From: Gnetum montanum
Taxonomy: Eukaryota > Streptophyta > Gnetopsida > Gnetales > Gnetaceae
Reading direction: 5' to 3'
Assembly: GCA_015680685.1 (NCBI GenBank)
Contig: MNCI01027152.1
Span: 49,456-113,455 of the forward strand
DNA: 64,000 nt
The notes under the pieces are model-generated. The model did not search any database, had not been told where the DNA came from, and saw only the letters and a list, made by a program, of their open reading frames with translations. Position 1 is the first letter of the stretch; each line of letters begins with the position of its first letter. Below are positions 33,941 to 44,779 of the stretch, one piece after another. The position numbers were made by a program, and so were the translations under genes.

Positions 33941-36900
33941 CTATGGGTCTTCACTAATATCTTTGTCCACTACGCCACTAGGTCTTGCATCCTCATGTGG
34001 ATCCTACATAAATCAAAAATAAATTAATACATCAACGAGTGCGAAAGGGCAATGCATAAGGCTCTCACCAATAAACTACAATAAAGTAAAGCTTGGCTAC
34101 TTGAGATAGGCCTGCATGCATCTCCAAAGGTATTTTTTCAAGGCCCAATGCTAGGCATTGCAGAATTTCTTTCTCTATTAAGTTGGCCCAGTCTTCGTCT
34201 CTCAGATCAACGCCAGCCATAATCTTTCATTTCTCTACAGCTATCCAGGTAGGTGGCCCTAGGGAAAAGGTGGCAGTAGTAGTCTCCCTGAAAGGCAAGG
34301 TCGCCTCTCTCTTGGGAGATTCACTCATCACTACCTACTTTGCAAATTTTTCATAGGCCCGAGTAGCACTAATTACATCAAGAAATAGCTCACGAGTGCG
34401 ACATTCTACAAATACATCTCTATACTTCTGGCAATAGGCGGCACATTCCATCTTATACATGTGTTTATGATTTTTCTGTGCATGGCCCCACTCATATACT
34501 TTGGCACTGTAATCCTTCCAATCTTGATTTTTTTGGGCCAAAAAATCCATTTGTAAGCATTGTTCAATCACTTCCTAGGTAGCCTCGTTCTTGCCTCGTA
34601 TGGCTGACCAGTATCTAGCATAATCGATTACAGCTATATGCCAATTGCCATTTGAAGTGTCATGAGCCATCAAGAACTCATTCCTTACCCACAAATCTTC
34701 TAACTCAACATCTTGACTTACTTTCTCTTTCTCAAGTTTTTGGACCCTTTTCCAGAGGTCTTCGTTAACGCACCTACACTCCCATAAGGATCATGCTGAG
34801 TATAATGCACATTTTCTTCCCTCATCGTATATATGATGAGGCACCTCAACAAACTCTAGAGGGAGTTTAGGCACAGCATCAACTTCAACCACCTGTTTCA
34901 GGTCCCACTTAAGTCGAGAAGTTGTCATATCAACATAAGGAAGCATTAATTACAAGATGATGGCAAAATAGAATAACATAGAGAGAAAACATTGTACTTC
35001 AAATGCACCTATCTCAAGGTTGATTTGCTTTAAACGGTCAATCATATCATCAACTACCCCTTTCATAAAATCAAATTTATCTGGGGTCTTTGTCCATGGC
35101 TATAGGTGAAAGGAAGAGGAATACTCAGGAGCCTTAGTAGAAGTTTCTGCTCTACAACAAAGAATTTTAGCATTGTGAAGAAGAGGAAAAGGAAAGTGAG
35201 AAGTAACATAAATAATAGTGCAAAGCTCCTACCCAACAAACCCTCAAGGGTGAGAGCGGGGGGATCGTCCATTGGCACACTATCAAACAAAGCATCAAGC
35301 TAACCAGCCTCAAACTGTAGCCCCTCTTCCTCAAACTAACTTAAAAGTGTAGTAGTATCTGCAACTATCATGTGTGCCTCAAATGCTATGGCATAGTCTA
35401 CAAAAGGTTCATCTGCAGCAAGGGCCTCCTCCTTTGCAGCAAGGGCATCCTCCTCTTCTTCTATAGCAGGGGTCTCTGCCTCAAGAGCCAAAACCTCTAC
35501 TTCATCTAGTGAACATAAGCCAAAGTCAAGATGCTAGTCCAACATGTGCATAAAAAAATTAGTAAGCAAGATAGCCAGAGAATAATCACCAACAAGCATA
35601 GATTACACATTATGAACTTTGATTCATAATCTTTTTCCTCTATCTTTGCTTATACATGGAGGCTCTTCAATACGATGAGGCTTCTTAAGTTGTAGCTTGG
35701 ACTTTATCATTTTTGCAATAAGGCATGCCCCCCTCACCAGGTTTCCTTTGTTAGTGGGGGAGGCCTCTCCGAAGCTGTCTTATGCTCAAAAGGATAGTCC
35801 TACCCAATCTTTTGTTGTTATTGAAAAGGACTCCCCGATGGCTTCTAGAGGGTCCTAAGATCAGGTAGTGCAAAATACCTAGTGGATCCATGGTTTGGAG
35901 ATCTAGGTACGATCCTGTAATACCCAGATCCCACTCTCAGACCACCAATAATTTTGCAAATCATCTTAAACAAGCTATAAAAAAGGCAAAATGCACATTG
36001 AAACGAATATCAAGCTTGTCACGAAGCTTAACCATTTTGGCCCACAAGCCTTTGGAAAGATACTTAGCCCAATTGTAATGAGTCCCCTTTTCCATGATGT
36101 CCCTCATAATCCAAGCCTACTCTACTCTGAGAATTTTTCCTTGAGAAAGTAACTTGGGGAAAGCATGAGCCCAAAAGACAAGGTAAATCTTGTGAGCTAC
36201 CTCTAATATAACTTTCTACATGTAAATCCCCTTGCAATCTTTGTTGCCCCCCAACCATTCTTCTATGTCCCCTCGATGGTTTACATCTTTACTAGTCTTC
36301 TCCCCCATAGGTAAACCATCAAAAGGAATGCCGAAGAGATCTAAAAAAGGGTTGTCCATGATCTCAAATACCACCTACATATTATGGACTTGTGTGTGAA
36401 AGTGGTTAGTGCTCTCTATAAAAGAATCGACAAGGGCAAGCATCTCCACAGCCAGAATGCTTGGATTTACTTCCAAAAAGAAGTCCATGAGCCAAACCTC
36501 CTAGACCTTCTGAACAATGGTGATTGGAGCCCCATTGCATAGCCAACGCTATGACTCATCAACTTCACCATACTTAAAGAATAGGTTAGCTTCATTACGA
36601 CCTAAGGTGATTACTGTAACTTCTTTGGACTTGACTACCACTGCAATAATCAAGAATAAAATCAATAGAAAAAATACAACAACAAAACCAATCAATTGAT
36701 CAATCAAGAGCATATGAAAACACATGCAAAACCTAACTCACCTAGTGTGAACGGCATAGGGAATGGTGGTAGTTTCACTAGAACTTCCTCCACGATGGGT
36801 ACTTGATGAGATGCCCATTCACCATCCAACCACCCAACATTATGGACTTGTGTGTGAAAGTGGTCAGTGCTCTCTGTAAAAGAATTGACAAGGGCAAGCA

Positions 36901-37835
36901 TCTCCATAGTCGAAATGCTTGTATTTACTACCAAAAAGAGGTCCATGAGCCAAACCTCTTGGACCTTCTAAAAAATGGTGATTGGAGCCCCATTGCATAG
37001 CCAATGCTATGACTCATCAACTTCACCATACTTAAAGAAGAGGTTAGCTTCGTTACGACCTGAGGTGATTACCGTAACTTCTTTGGACTCGACTTCCACT
37101 GCAATAATCAAGAATAAAATCAATAGAAAAAATATAATAACAAAACCAATCAATTGATCAATCAAGATCATATGAAAACACATGCAGAACCTAACTCATC
37201 TAGTGTGAATGACGTAGGGAATGGTGGTACTTTCACTAGAACTTCCTCCACGATGGGTACTCGACAAGATGTCCATTCATCATCCAACCACCTGAGTTCT
37301 TCACTCTTCATATAAAACCTAGCGTATTTGGTTGGATAGGTTCTAAATTTGGCCCCAAGTTGTTCTATGACCCCAGCTCACACGTTCTTAGCAGAAGAGA
37401 ACCCTTGTAAGGCTGTTTGATCCAAGGCCAATGCCCCCTCTTTATCGTGAAGATCATCCTTGTAAATTAAAAATCTGACAACACATAGAACACAATAAGC
37501 ATTCCAACTATACAAGATAAATGATATAACATGTCTAAGTATCTTCACAAGACTCACCTGCCAGCACAGTAGATGGTCCTAGGTGGGTTCTAGAAAAAGG
37601 TTCCCATATGGCGAGTGACGAAGAATGTGTTGTACTTATGTTAGCACTTAAATTCAGGCATGGCCCAAACCCAAGATAAGAGTCTCAAGCCTTTTGGATG
37701 CCAGCTTGAGCCCCCTTCCCCTTCACCTTCAGTAGACCCTTCTACCATAAACTTTATGATGCCTCAGTTAGCCCCAGGTAATAACGTTTCAACCAAAACA
37801 CCTATGATCTCAGCTGACAAGTGTGACCATACCAT
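33941..37835 (-). pseudogene. Antisense, multi-exon gene carried inside the inner element; protein not recognised
   Basis: Proposed exons on the minus strand: 37558-37835, 37191-37474, 36733-37098, 36640 down to about 35800, about 35233-35535, 35009-35150, about 34069-34950 and 33941-34003. Junctions seen include GCTGGCAG|GTGAGT, TTGTCAG|ATT, TTAG|GTTCTG, TTATTGCAG|TGG, TTGG|GTAGG, GATAG|GTGCA and TTATGTAG|GATCC. The protein has YNTFFVTRHMGTFF, AGRFLIYKDDLHDKEGALAL, GAKFRTYPTKYARFYMKSEE, a repeated SKEVTVITSGRNEANLFFKY unit and GTHYNWAKYLSKGLWAKMVK. An acidic part (EVEVLALEAETPAIEEEEDA) and a charged C-terminal part with WKRVQKLEKEKVSQDVELED follow. Scattered stops, mostly TAG or TGA, mean this copy is probably dead, yet frame and splice sites are preserved over 3.9 kb. 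Antisense ORFs are known in some Tat-lineage elements, but I cannot match this one. Confidence 0.6.
36377..37292 (-). repeat. 458-bp tandem duplication of an exon-intron unit in the antisense gene
   Basis: Copy 1 is about 36377-36834 and copy 2 about 36835-37292, offset 458 bases, with only scattered differences. Each copy contains the intron with the same acceptor (ATTATTGCAG on the minus strand) and donor. The breakpoint shares the hexamer ACCACC. The duplication repeats the NEANLFFKYGEVDES..FHTQVHN coding segment and leaves the phase intact. Confidence 0.92.
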
Positions 37836-39285
37836 CACACTAAAGTGTTAAAGGAGGAATTCTAAGAATTCTCACATGCCTTCTCGAAACTAGACTACCT
37901 AGTCCCTAACTCGTGCATGGAGAGGGGGAACATTAGCTACAAGGGTACTTATGCAACATAAAACACCTACCAGCTCGATCATGATCAAGATTGGTTTAAA
38001 AATAACCCTATGTGGCATAACAAAAAATGTTAGTTCACACTTAAGGCACTTTGTGAGGGAAAGCCTTTTAAAATAATGATTTTTTCCAAATCTCAGTTAC
38101 ACTACTGTACAGCGTAGCACCCCCTTGTATACAAATTTTGCTAAGTATGAGACATTGCACCCATAGTACTATCAAGCAAACCAAAAAAAATTTCCAAGTA
38201 TTCACCCCACTTTCATTACTTGTTAGGCAATGTAATAATTATAACATCATATGCAGTGTAGTGGTTGTGTCATGCACAATGTAACAATGTAGTAGGTGCA
38301 CCCCATGCAGCGTAGCAGCTATGTCACACACAACATAATGACTATGTAACATGCAATGTAACAACTACACCCTATGTAGCGTAGCAACGTAAGGGTTGCA
38401 TCCCATGTAGCGTAATGCCTACGTCACGCGTAGCATAGTGTAGTAGCATAGCAGCATAGCGTAGGAGCATAGCGTAGCAAGCATCAAAAACATGACATGG
38501 TCTATTAGTCACGCTGCAAAGGTGACACAACATAAAGAAAAAACACACAATGTTTGCAAGGGCCCAACCCTATTCCACTATGTGGAACATAACAAAAGCA
38601 AACAACATCCTCCCCACATGTGCTACACTACCTAGGATGTGTGCTATGCCACATAGAACATTCTAAACCCTTCCAAAAAATGAAAAAATGAATGATACAT
38701 CACCCTGGTCACAACAACGGTGGTCGATATGTCACCTCAGTCACAACAACGGAAGCCATGGCAGTGGCACAATGTCCATGGCTATAGCCACAATGGCACT
38801 GGTAATAGCTGTGGTGACCACCACAAATGCAGCGGCATCAACCGTAGCATAGTAGTCGTGGTCACTACCATAGCCAAGAGCAGCAACAGTCATAACATAG
38901 CAGCTATAGCAACCACAGCCACCAAGGCACAGTGACCATAGCAAGGACAATGGCGATGATAACCCCACTCAATAGGTCGTTACAAAAAAAAATAAGAGAG
39001 CAATGCACAACATGAACAAAGGCAACGTAGTGGCTTACCGAGTAGACGGTTCATCCTGCCATTCCTCAATGCATGCTCTAGGGAGACGTCACAAGGTGCA
39101 CTCCCCTTCATCCATGTTGGCAAGACCTTGATGCCTACACTCATTCCTACGTACCATTACCTTCATGTCAAACTTGGGCCTATCGGTGGTTACGCTGCAA
39201 CTGCTACGCTCTCTCTTTGAACCATGCTACGCTCTGGAATGTTAACTCTGATGATGAAAATGATAGGTTTACCATAGGTAAACCC
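37836..39285 (-). other. 5' leader region of the antisense gene
   Basis: Between the TATA box and the proposed start codon, a first exon could run from about 39260 to 39039. It ends at CTACTCG|GTAAGC, a good splice donor. It contains three GCTACGC-type motifs and a short frame starting ATGAAGGTAATGGTACGTAG. The rest would be intron, holding the GCGTAGC cluster (38080-38490) and a CCACAA/ATGGC-rich low-complexity stretch (38700-38950). Confidence 0.45.
38080..38490 (+). repeat. GCGTAGC/GCATAGC repeat cluster inside the inner element
   Basis: A dense set of AGCGTAGCA, TAGCGTAGC, AGCATAGCG and CAATGTAACA motifs, in mostly one orientation. They are the same words that form palindromes in the LTRs. 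Spacing is irregular, about 15-40 bases. Confidence 0.8.
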
Positions 39286-39295
39286 CTATTTATAG
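39286..39295 (-). promoter_or_regulatory. TATA box of the antisense gene
   Basis: On the minus strand CTATAAATAG is followed by GGGGTTTACC, then a leader with GCGTAGCATGG and GCGTAGCAGTTG. It lies about 250 bases upstream of the GTAAGC donor. It is a consensus plant TATA box in the orientation required. Confidence 0.5.
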
Positions 39296-39439
39296 CCTTC
39301 AAGGTTACAAGACATGTTACTTCTTTGAGATGTCCCATGTCCCATGCATGTCTTGGAATGTTCCAAGTCCTGCATATAACACAGGACACCCCATGTCCCC
39401 CACAACATAGCACATAAATGTCCCAAAAAAAGTTGTAAG

Positions 39440-39595
39440 CCCAGTGACAATCTTCTATGACCTTAAACCAATAATTTTGGAGTTCCCTTTACATTATAAT
39501 CATAGTAATGGTCTGCCAAGATCTTAAACTGGCAATTTTGAAATATAGTTTTGCATGGTCACAATCTGCTAAGACCTTAAACTGGCAATTTTCTA
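39440..39595 (+). repeat. TTAAACTGGCAATTTT-type tandem repeats, right edge of the antisense module
   Basis: Three spaced units share CTGCYAAGAYCTTAAACTGGCA or a decayed form. They lie just outside the antisense TATA box and before the RT region, mirroring the array at 33640-33775, and are in the same orientation as the arrays after integrase. Confidence 0.7.
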
Positions 39596-39663
39596 ACATT
39601 GCATAATTACCTTGCATACATTTTACTTCATGTTGGTGTGTTAAGAAAGTATCAGTTGACCCT

Positions 39664-39686
39664 GTTTGTTTTGCTTATTTTTGCAG
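39664..39686 (+). promoter_or_regulatory. Candidate sense-strand splice acceptor before RT
   Basis: The pyrimidine-rich TTTGTTTTGCTTATTTTTGCAG precedes GAGTGCTTGG, where the RT-side frame opens. Ogre-type elements splice an intron between protease and RT, so this would be the acceptor. A matching donor after 33404 was not identified with confidence. Confidence 0.5.
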
Positions 39687-40986
39687 GAGTGCTTGGAAAA
39701 ATGGCTACACATGATGATCTTCATTTTCCCTTAATTCTGATAGGACATTATGGTAGGTTTATGAGACGCTTGAACGTAGAGTTGGTAGACTTCAAACCAC
39801 CCCCTTGTGACACTAACATAGCATCCTTAGAAACAACCCTAGAATGGCTTCAACATTTGGTCCAAGCCTTAGACTTAGAAACCCATGATGTAACTAAGGA
39901 CCTCCTTATTAAAATCCCCATGACTACATCTAGGGGCAAGGTGAGAACGTTAAAGGTTAGCTTCCTATTGGAGCCACAGGATTAGCAAAATATTTCTAAA
40001 GTCCTTAATGATAATGTTAAAGTGTTTGCATGGTTGTGTGAAGATATGTCAAGCTTAAACCCACGTATAATACAACACAATATCATCCTAGATTCACATG
40101 TCAAAGCAGTCAAACAAAAAGCTTGCAAGATAAAACTAGAGATTGCCTTAGTCATGCATGATGAAATCACCAAACTTTATCAGGCAAAGTTCATCCAGGC
40201 GGTCGATTATGTGGACTAGGTATCAAACATCATAGTCATTTCCAAGAAAACTAGGGGTATATGAATCTATATAGACTTCCAAGATTTGAATAAAGAAACT
40301 ATTAAGGATGATTTCCCATTGCCAACTTGTTGATACTACAGCTGTCCATGCCTTATTATCCTTCATGGATGAATTCTTAGGCTACAATCAAATCCACATA
40401 AACCCAGAACATCAACCGGCCACTACCTTCATGACCCCTTAGGGAAGCTTCTGTTACACAATGATGCCCTTCAGGCTAAGAAACGTCGAAGCAATGTATC
40501 AGTGAGCAATGACTTATATTTTTAGTGACTATCTTTTGGAAAAGCTAAATGATTATGTGGATGATATAGTCGTTAAATCTAAAAAATCTCCCAATCATGC
40601 AAATGACCTAAACCTGGTCCTTCAATGTTGCTGCATGCATGATCTCTGCCTCAACCCCAAAAAATGTGTCTTCAAAGTTAAAACTAGACGCATGTTAGGT
40701 TTTGTAGTATCAGAAATGGGCATATGTGTAGACCCCGATAAAGTCAAAGCTATTGTTAACTTAGCACCACCTACAAACCTTAAGGAGTTGTGTGAGTTGT
40801 AAGGCAGGATACAATTCATATGAAGGTTTATCACAAGGCTAATAGATAAATTACATCTAATGCAGCACTTGCTTAAAAAAGGAGTTAACTTTGAATAAAC
40901 AAACCAATGCCAGGAAGCCTTTGATAACTTTATGTTGGCACATTTGGCCATTTCATGGAACAATAAGATTCATTTTAAACATTATG
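39687..40986 (+). pseudogene. Reverse transcriptase of the inner element
   Basis: LYQAKFIQAVDYVD, a stop, VSNIIVISKKTRGI and YIDFQDLNKETIKDDFPLP are RT fingers and palm motifs. The catalytic YVDD is at 40554-40565 (NDYVDDIVVKSKK). LNPKKCVFKV, LGFVVSEMGICVDPDKVKAI and LAPPTNLKEL follow, as in Tat-type RT. The frame shifts near 40330 and again near 40490, and stops occur, such as TGA for an Arg codon before RFITRLIDK. The end is cut by the insertion starting near 40987, within the connection to RNase H. Confidence 0.85.
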
Positions 40987-43725
40987 GTAAGAATGGGAGA
41001 GTGTAAATGTGTTATTTCCTACCATTGGTATGGGATCCAAGAGAGACCATAATATTATTGGTAGAAATAATGATGCACATATGAAAAACAGTGAGTAGAA
41101 GATAACAAGAGATAATGTGCCAATGGTGGATGAATACACAAGCAAGGAATTCTTCATTATTAGAAATACATGCAAGAATTGATCATTTGGATACTGGTAA
41201 AAAAATAATAATAGAGCACTGGAAATAAAATGGAATTGAGAAATTATCAGTGGATGTTTGTAAATGGAAAAGATATTATTAACGGTGAATACGATGATCT
41301 AAACTATAGTATTGCTCATGCTTTGAAAAGGAATCGCGTTGATACTGACGTAGGGAAGTGCTAAGGTTTATTGATCTATAATGGCTTCTATTTTTATGTG
41401 CAAAATCAACTATTTTCTTTGGCCCCAAATCGATGGTGCCTCTACTGGGCGCATTGTGCCAGAACCCTACAGGGACGTGGGTTCAAAGGCGGTGGAGGAA
41501 GAACTCTCATGGACATTGCCGCTTTCAAAACAGAAACACTTTCAGTTCAAAATTTCTCCATCAATATGCAGTCGATCCACCCGCCTTCAACGACGTTCTC
41601 TATGCTCTGCAATGCGTGCACTGTATGGAGATTTTTCTGGCCATTACAGGGCCATTCTTAACCTACCATATTAGACGCCGTTATTCACTGATGCTCTGAT
41701 CCATGGCACGTTTTCCCTTGACCCTGCAATCAATGGTAGGAATTTGGAAGAAAATCTACAGAAACACAAAAAAATGCAGGAAGCCCTAAGAGAATTTGGG
41801 GAAAAATAAAACAAATTCTAGGCAACCGAAACCCTATGTCTAGGGCCATATGTTCGACACATCGGTTTTCTTTAAGATCTTTCTCCTCCGCTCTTCAGCA
41901 ACCAAACACCACACGGCAATGATGTTGGATGTAGCGATAGAGCCTTCTTTTGCAGTGGTGGTTGATAACTATTTTTGGCAGAGGTGGGATATTTTGGAAG
42001 TATTCGTTGGTAGTTCTAGGCCTGGTGCCTTCACATTCGAGCTTGATGTTTTGGATTTAAATTTTTTTCCAGCCATTTTCATATGGGTGCAAGTGCACAT
42101 AAATTATTTATAAATTAACATAGATTAGTTACCATCAACATTTATACCAAGGTTGATATTATATTATCACCTTGTTCATAAAATTACTAAGGGCTTCAAT
42201 AGTATTCTTAAAAATTTTAAACAAGTAAAAATGAAAAGCTATTGGAGCTATAATTTTAAACAATTATATGGAACTATTGGAATTATTTTTCAAAAGAAAT
42301 ATTTATATATCTCCTAAATTCCTAACTTCCTAATTTAATACTTCCTAACTTGTTGGGCAAGTTACTTGGGAGAGAAGTTAGGTAAGATATTTTTGAATAT
42401 GTAACTACCTTTGAACCCTATAAAAAGGCTTCAAAGGGAAGAGGTAGGGAGGTCTTATACATCACACTTTTGGAAAAGACACTTGATCCATCACACTTTG
42501 GGAAGGCTACTAGCTAGCACTTGGGCTCTCACTTGGAGACACACTTTGCATCTTGGGAGAAGAGCATTTGTAAAGAAGAAAGTGTGAATGATTGCTTGTA
42601 AGATGGCTTGCTAGAGTAAATATTTGAGCCTCTTTGTCATAGTCCTATGAGTTATGTTTTATGTTTATTTTGTTTAAATTTTTTAGCTAGTGGTTTAGAT
42701 AGTATCATCCTTGGCAAGTAATTTTGGGATTTTTAGATTGCTCTTATTGTTCTTGTTGCCCGATAGAAAATTTCTGTTAAAATTTTTCCATAGAAGCACT
42801 TGTGTTTAAAAGCCTTAAGAGCATTTTAGTAGAAAATTTGATTATTGTGCAATGTATAAGAACCGCTATTGGGATTTTTGTAAGAGAGCCTCTACTTGTA
42901 GTCATGCTGTTGAATGATTCAATAGTCAAGAGGGTTCAGAAAATCTTTGGTATTTTGATGGGACTAGAATAGCTTCTTTTTATCTTTAAAGTGAATCTCC
43001 ATGGTATTTCAATCAGAAATTTTCAAATCTTTTGAAGGTTCTATTGAATGCAATTGTTGATGTCCATTATTTAGCCAAAATGGAGTCTCATACATGGTAG
43101 TTTACGTAGAAATTTTTTGGTAGCATAGTAGGATTGTCTTGAAAAAATTGCTTATTTGAGCCTTGGAAGTTTGAACAATTCGTAGATATTGAATTTGGGA
43201 TAGCTTTATTGCGAAGTGTTTACTCGTGTCATTTTACCTTGTTCAAATATTTGAGGTCTACACAAATCTACTTTCTTTTCTATCTATTTCCATCGAATCT
43301 TTCTCTATTTCTAGTTTTCTTGTGGAACTATCTCTTTCTCTAGGGAAAATTAGAAGTAGATTCACAGAGTTGTGCTCAAATTTTTTTGCAAAATTTTATT
43401 TGTTACAAGTAGGTATTATAAGGACCACGTAGACTAGGCAATTGAACAAAATAGGAACTCTCAACAACTCACAGTACTTGGCAAAGTTGGCTAAATCTCT
43501 TTAAGATAAGTCATTTGTAGTTTACACACAATGCAATCGTTTCATATTTCACAACCACATGCTGCAACAGCACACACACATACCCACATTAACTACTGAG
43601 TTTATTTGGAGGTATCTGGGCCTTGGTGTTGCCAGAGACCAGTAAGCACCTAAATCCTGTTTGAGGACACTCGTTGACGGTCGCATCCCAAACGGTCACC
43701 AACACTTTAAAAAGGAGCTTATTCA
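40987..43725 (+). mobile_element. 2.7-kb insertion between RT and RNase H, with a gene-like GC-richer segment
   Basis: RT stops at about 40986 and the RNase H approach (LPTVYLP, a stop, RDKPF) resumes near 43726. Between them, 41370-41960 is richer in GC and CpG than the surroundings. It has overlapping open frames, for example QFKISPSICSRSTRLQRRSL and PPAFNDVLYALQCVHCMEIF, that match no family I know and may be a captured host gene piece. From about 42350 the sequence looks like an LTR or promoter (CCTATAAAAAGGCTTC near 42418). An ATTCAT occurs near both borders, but I would not call it a target duplication. Confidence 0.45.
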
Positions 43726-44180
43726 TCTTCCCACTGTTTACCTTCCATAGAGAGATAAGCCTTTTTAGATTTATCTTGCCACTTCAGACACGTCTATTGC
43801 CACTTTGCTCTACCAAAAGAGGGGTGATGATTCTGAAATTCCTATCTATCACTTGAGTCATGCATTGATAGCTTATGAAGCAAAATACAATGATGTAGAA
43901 AAAAATTGTCTTGCTTTAGTATTCGTGCTTTAAAAATGGAGGCATTATTTGTTCCATAGCCAGGTAAACATCATCTACAAAAATAACATACTCAGGGCTA
44001 TTACAACCAATATATATGAAAGTAGCAAGATAGCCTGGTGGAAAGTATAACTACAAAATTTGACCTACATTATGTAGCACAGTCATCTACAAAGGGTCAA
44101 GCGATAGCCACATAACTTACAGCTTCACGCACTGATGACTAGGCAATAATAGAACCTAAATTTCCAAATGAGCACATTAG
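43726..44180 (+). pseudogene. RNase H domain (retroviral type) of the inner element
   Basis: IYLATSDTSIATLLYQKRGD gives the first Asp. SEIPIYHLSHALIAYEAKYN and DVEKNCLALVFVL carry the conserved Glu. A tether-like KWRHYLFHSQVNIIYKNNIL and SSKIAWWKV follow. The order fits the RNase H attached to Ty3/gypsy RT. There are a few stops (TAG after KPF, TAA before KWRHY). Confidence 0.8.
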
Positions 44181-44725
44181 TAGCATAAGCCCAGTACCTG
44201 CAAATTTTGAAGCTATTCTACATTTTGATGGTACCTCAACTACACAAGGTGGCAATGCTACTGCTATTCTCACATTTCCCTCTAGAGAGATTCAACCTTT
44301 CATGTATCACTTCATGTTTCTTTGCACAAACAATGTAGTAGAATACGAGGGTCTCCTTAGGGGTATCCTAGCAGCTCAAGAGTTAGGGATCAACTTGGCA
44401 ATTAGAGGTGATTTGCAATTGGTCATCAAGCAAGTTACAAAAGTCTATGCATGCAAGGCATAACATATACAACCTTACTGTGATTTGGCTAAATACTTAC
44501 TAAAGCAGTTTGCAACCCTAAATGTCCAATATGTACCCTGTAATGAAAATACTATAGCCGATGTGTTAGCCACGTTAGCTTTAAGCATGCCACCATACAT
44601 GTTCCCTACCTTACTCACTTCAATAGTGGAATGCACTAACCCTATCATCCACACACCAAACATAGCATCTATAAGTGCAGCACATGCCCAAGAATGGTAC
44701 GACGATGATAAGGCATACCTCTAAC
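44181..44725 (+). pseudogene. Second, archaeal-like RNase H domain (Tat lineage marker)
   Basis: ILHFDGTSTTQGGNATAILT carries the first Asp, NNVVEYEGLLRGILAAQELG carries the conserved Glu, and RGDLQLVIKQV carries a further Asp. Then YCDLAKYLLKQFATLNVQYV and NTIADVLATLAL close the fold. This additional RNase H with a NN-x-AEYE-like signature is the hallmark of the Tat/Ogre group. Frame and acidic residues are mostly preserved apart from a TAA near 44462. Confidence 0.85.
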
Positions 44726-44779
44726 ATGGTGAGCCTCCACACAACCTAATGTTTGCCCAAAAGGACATAGTACAGAAAC

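Noticed and set aside
34335-34571. A stand-alone 78-codon minus-strand gene
   Set aside because: The frame continues on both sides through the antisense unit with stops and splice sites, so it is treated as part of that gene.
38720-38968. Open frames on both strands in the CCACAA/ATGGC-rich block
   Set aside because: Low-complexity composition makes both strands open; no domain or start context was seen.
40969-43731. ATTCAT as a target duplication of the 2.7-kb insertion
   Set aside because: The six-base match is not at sharply defined insertion borders and could be chance in AT-rich DNA.
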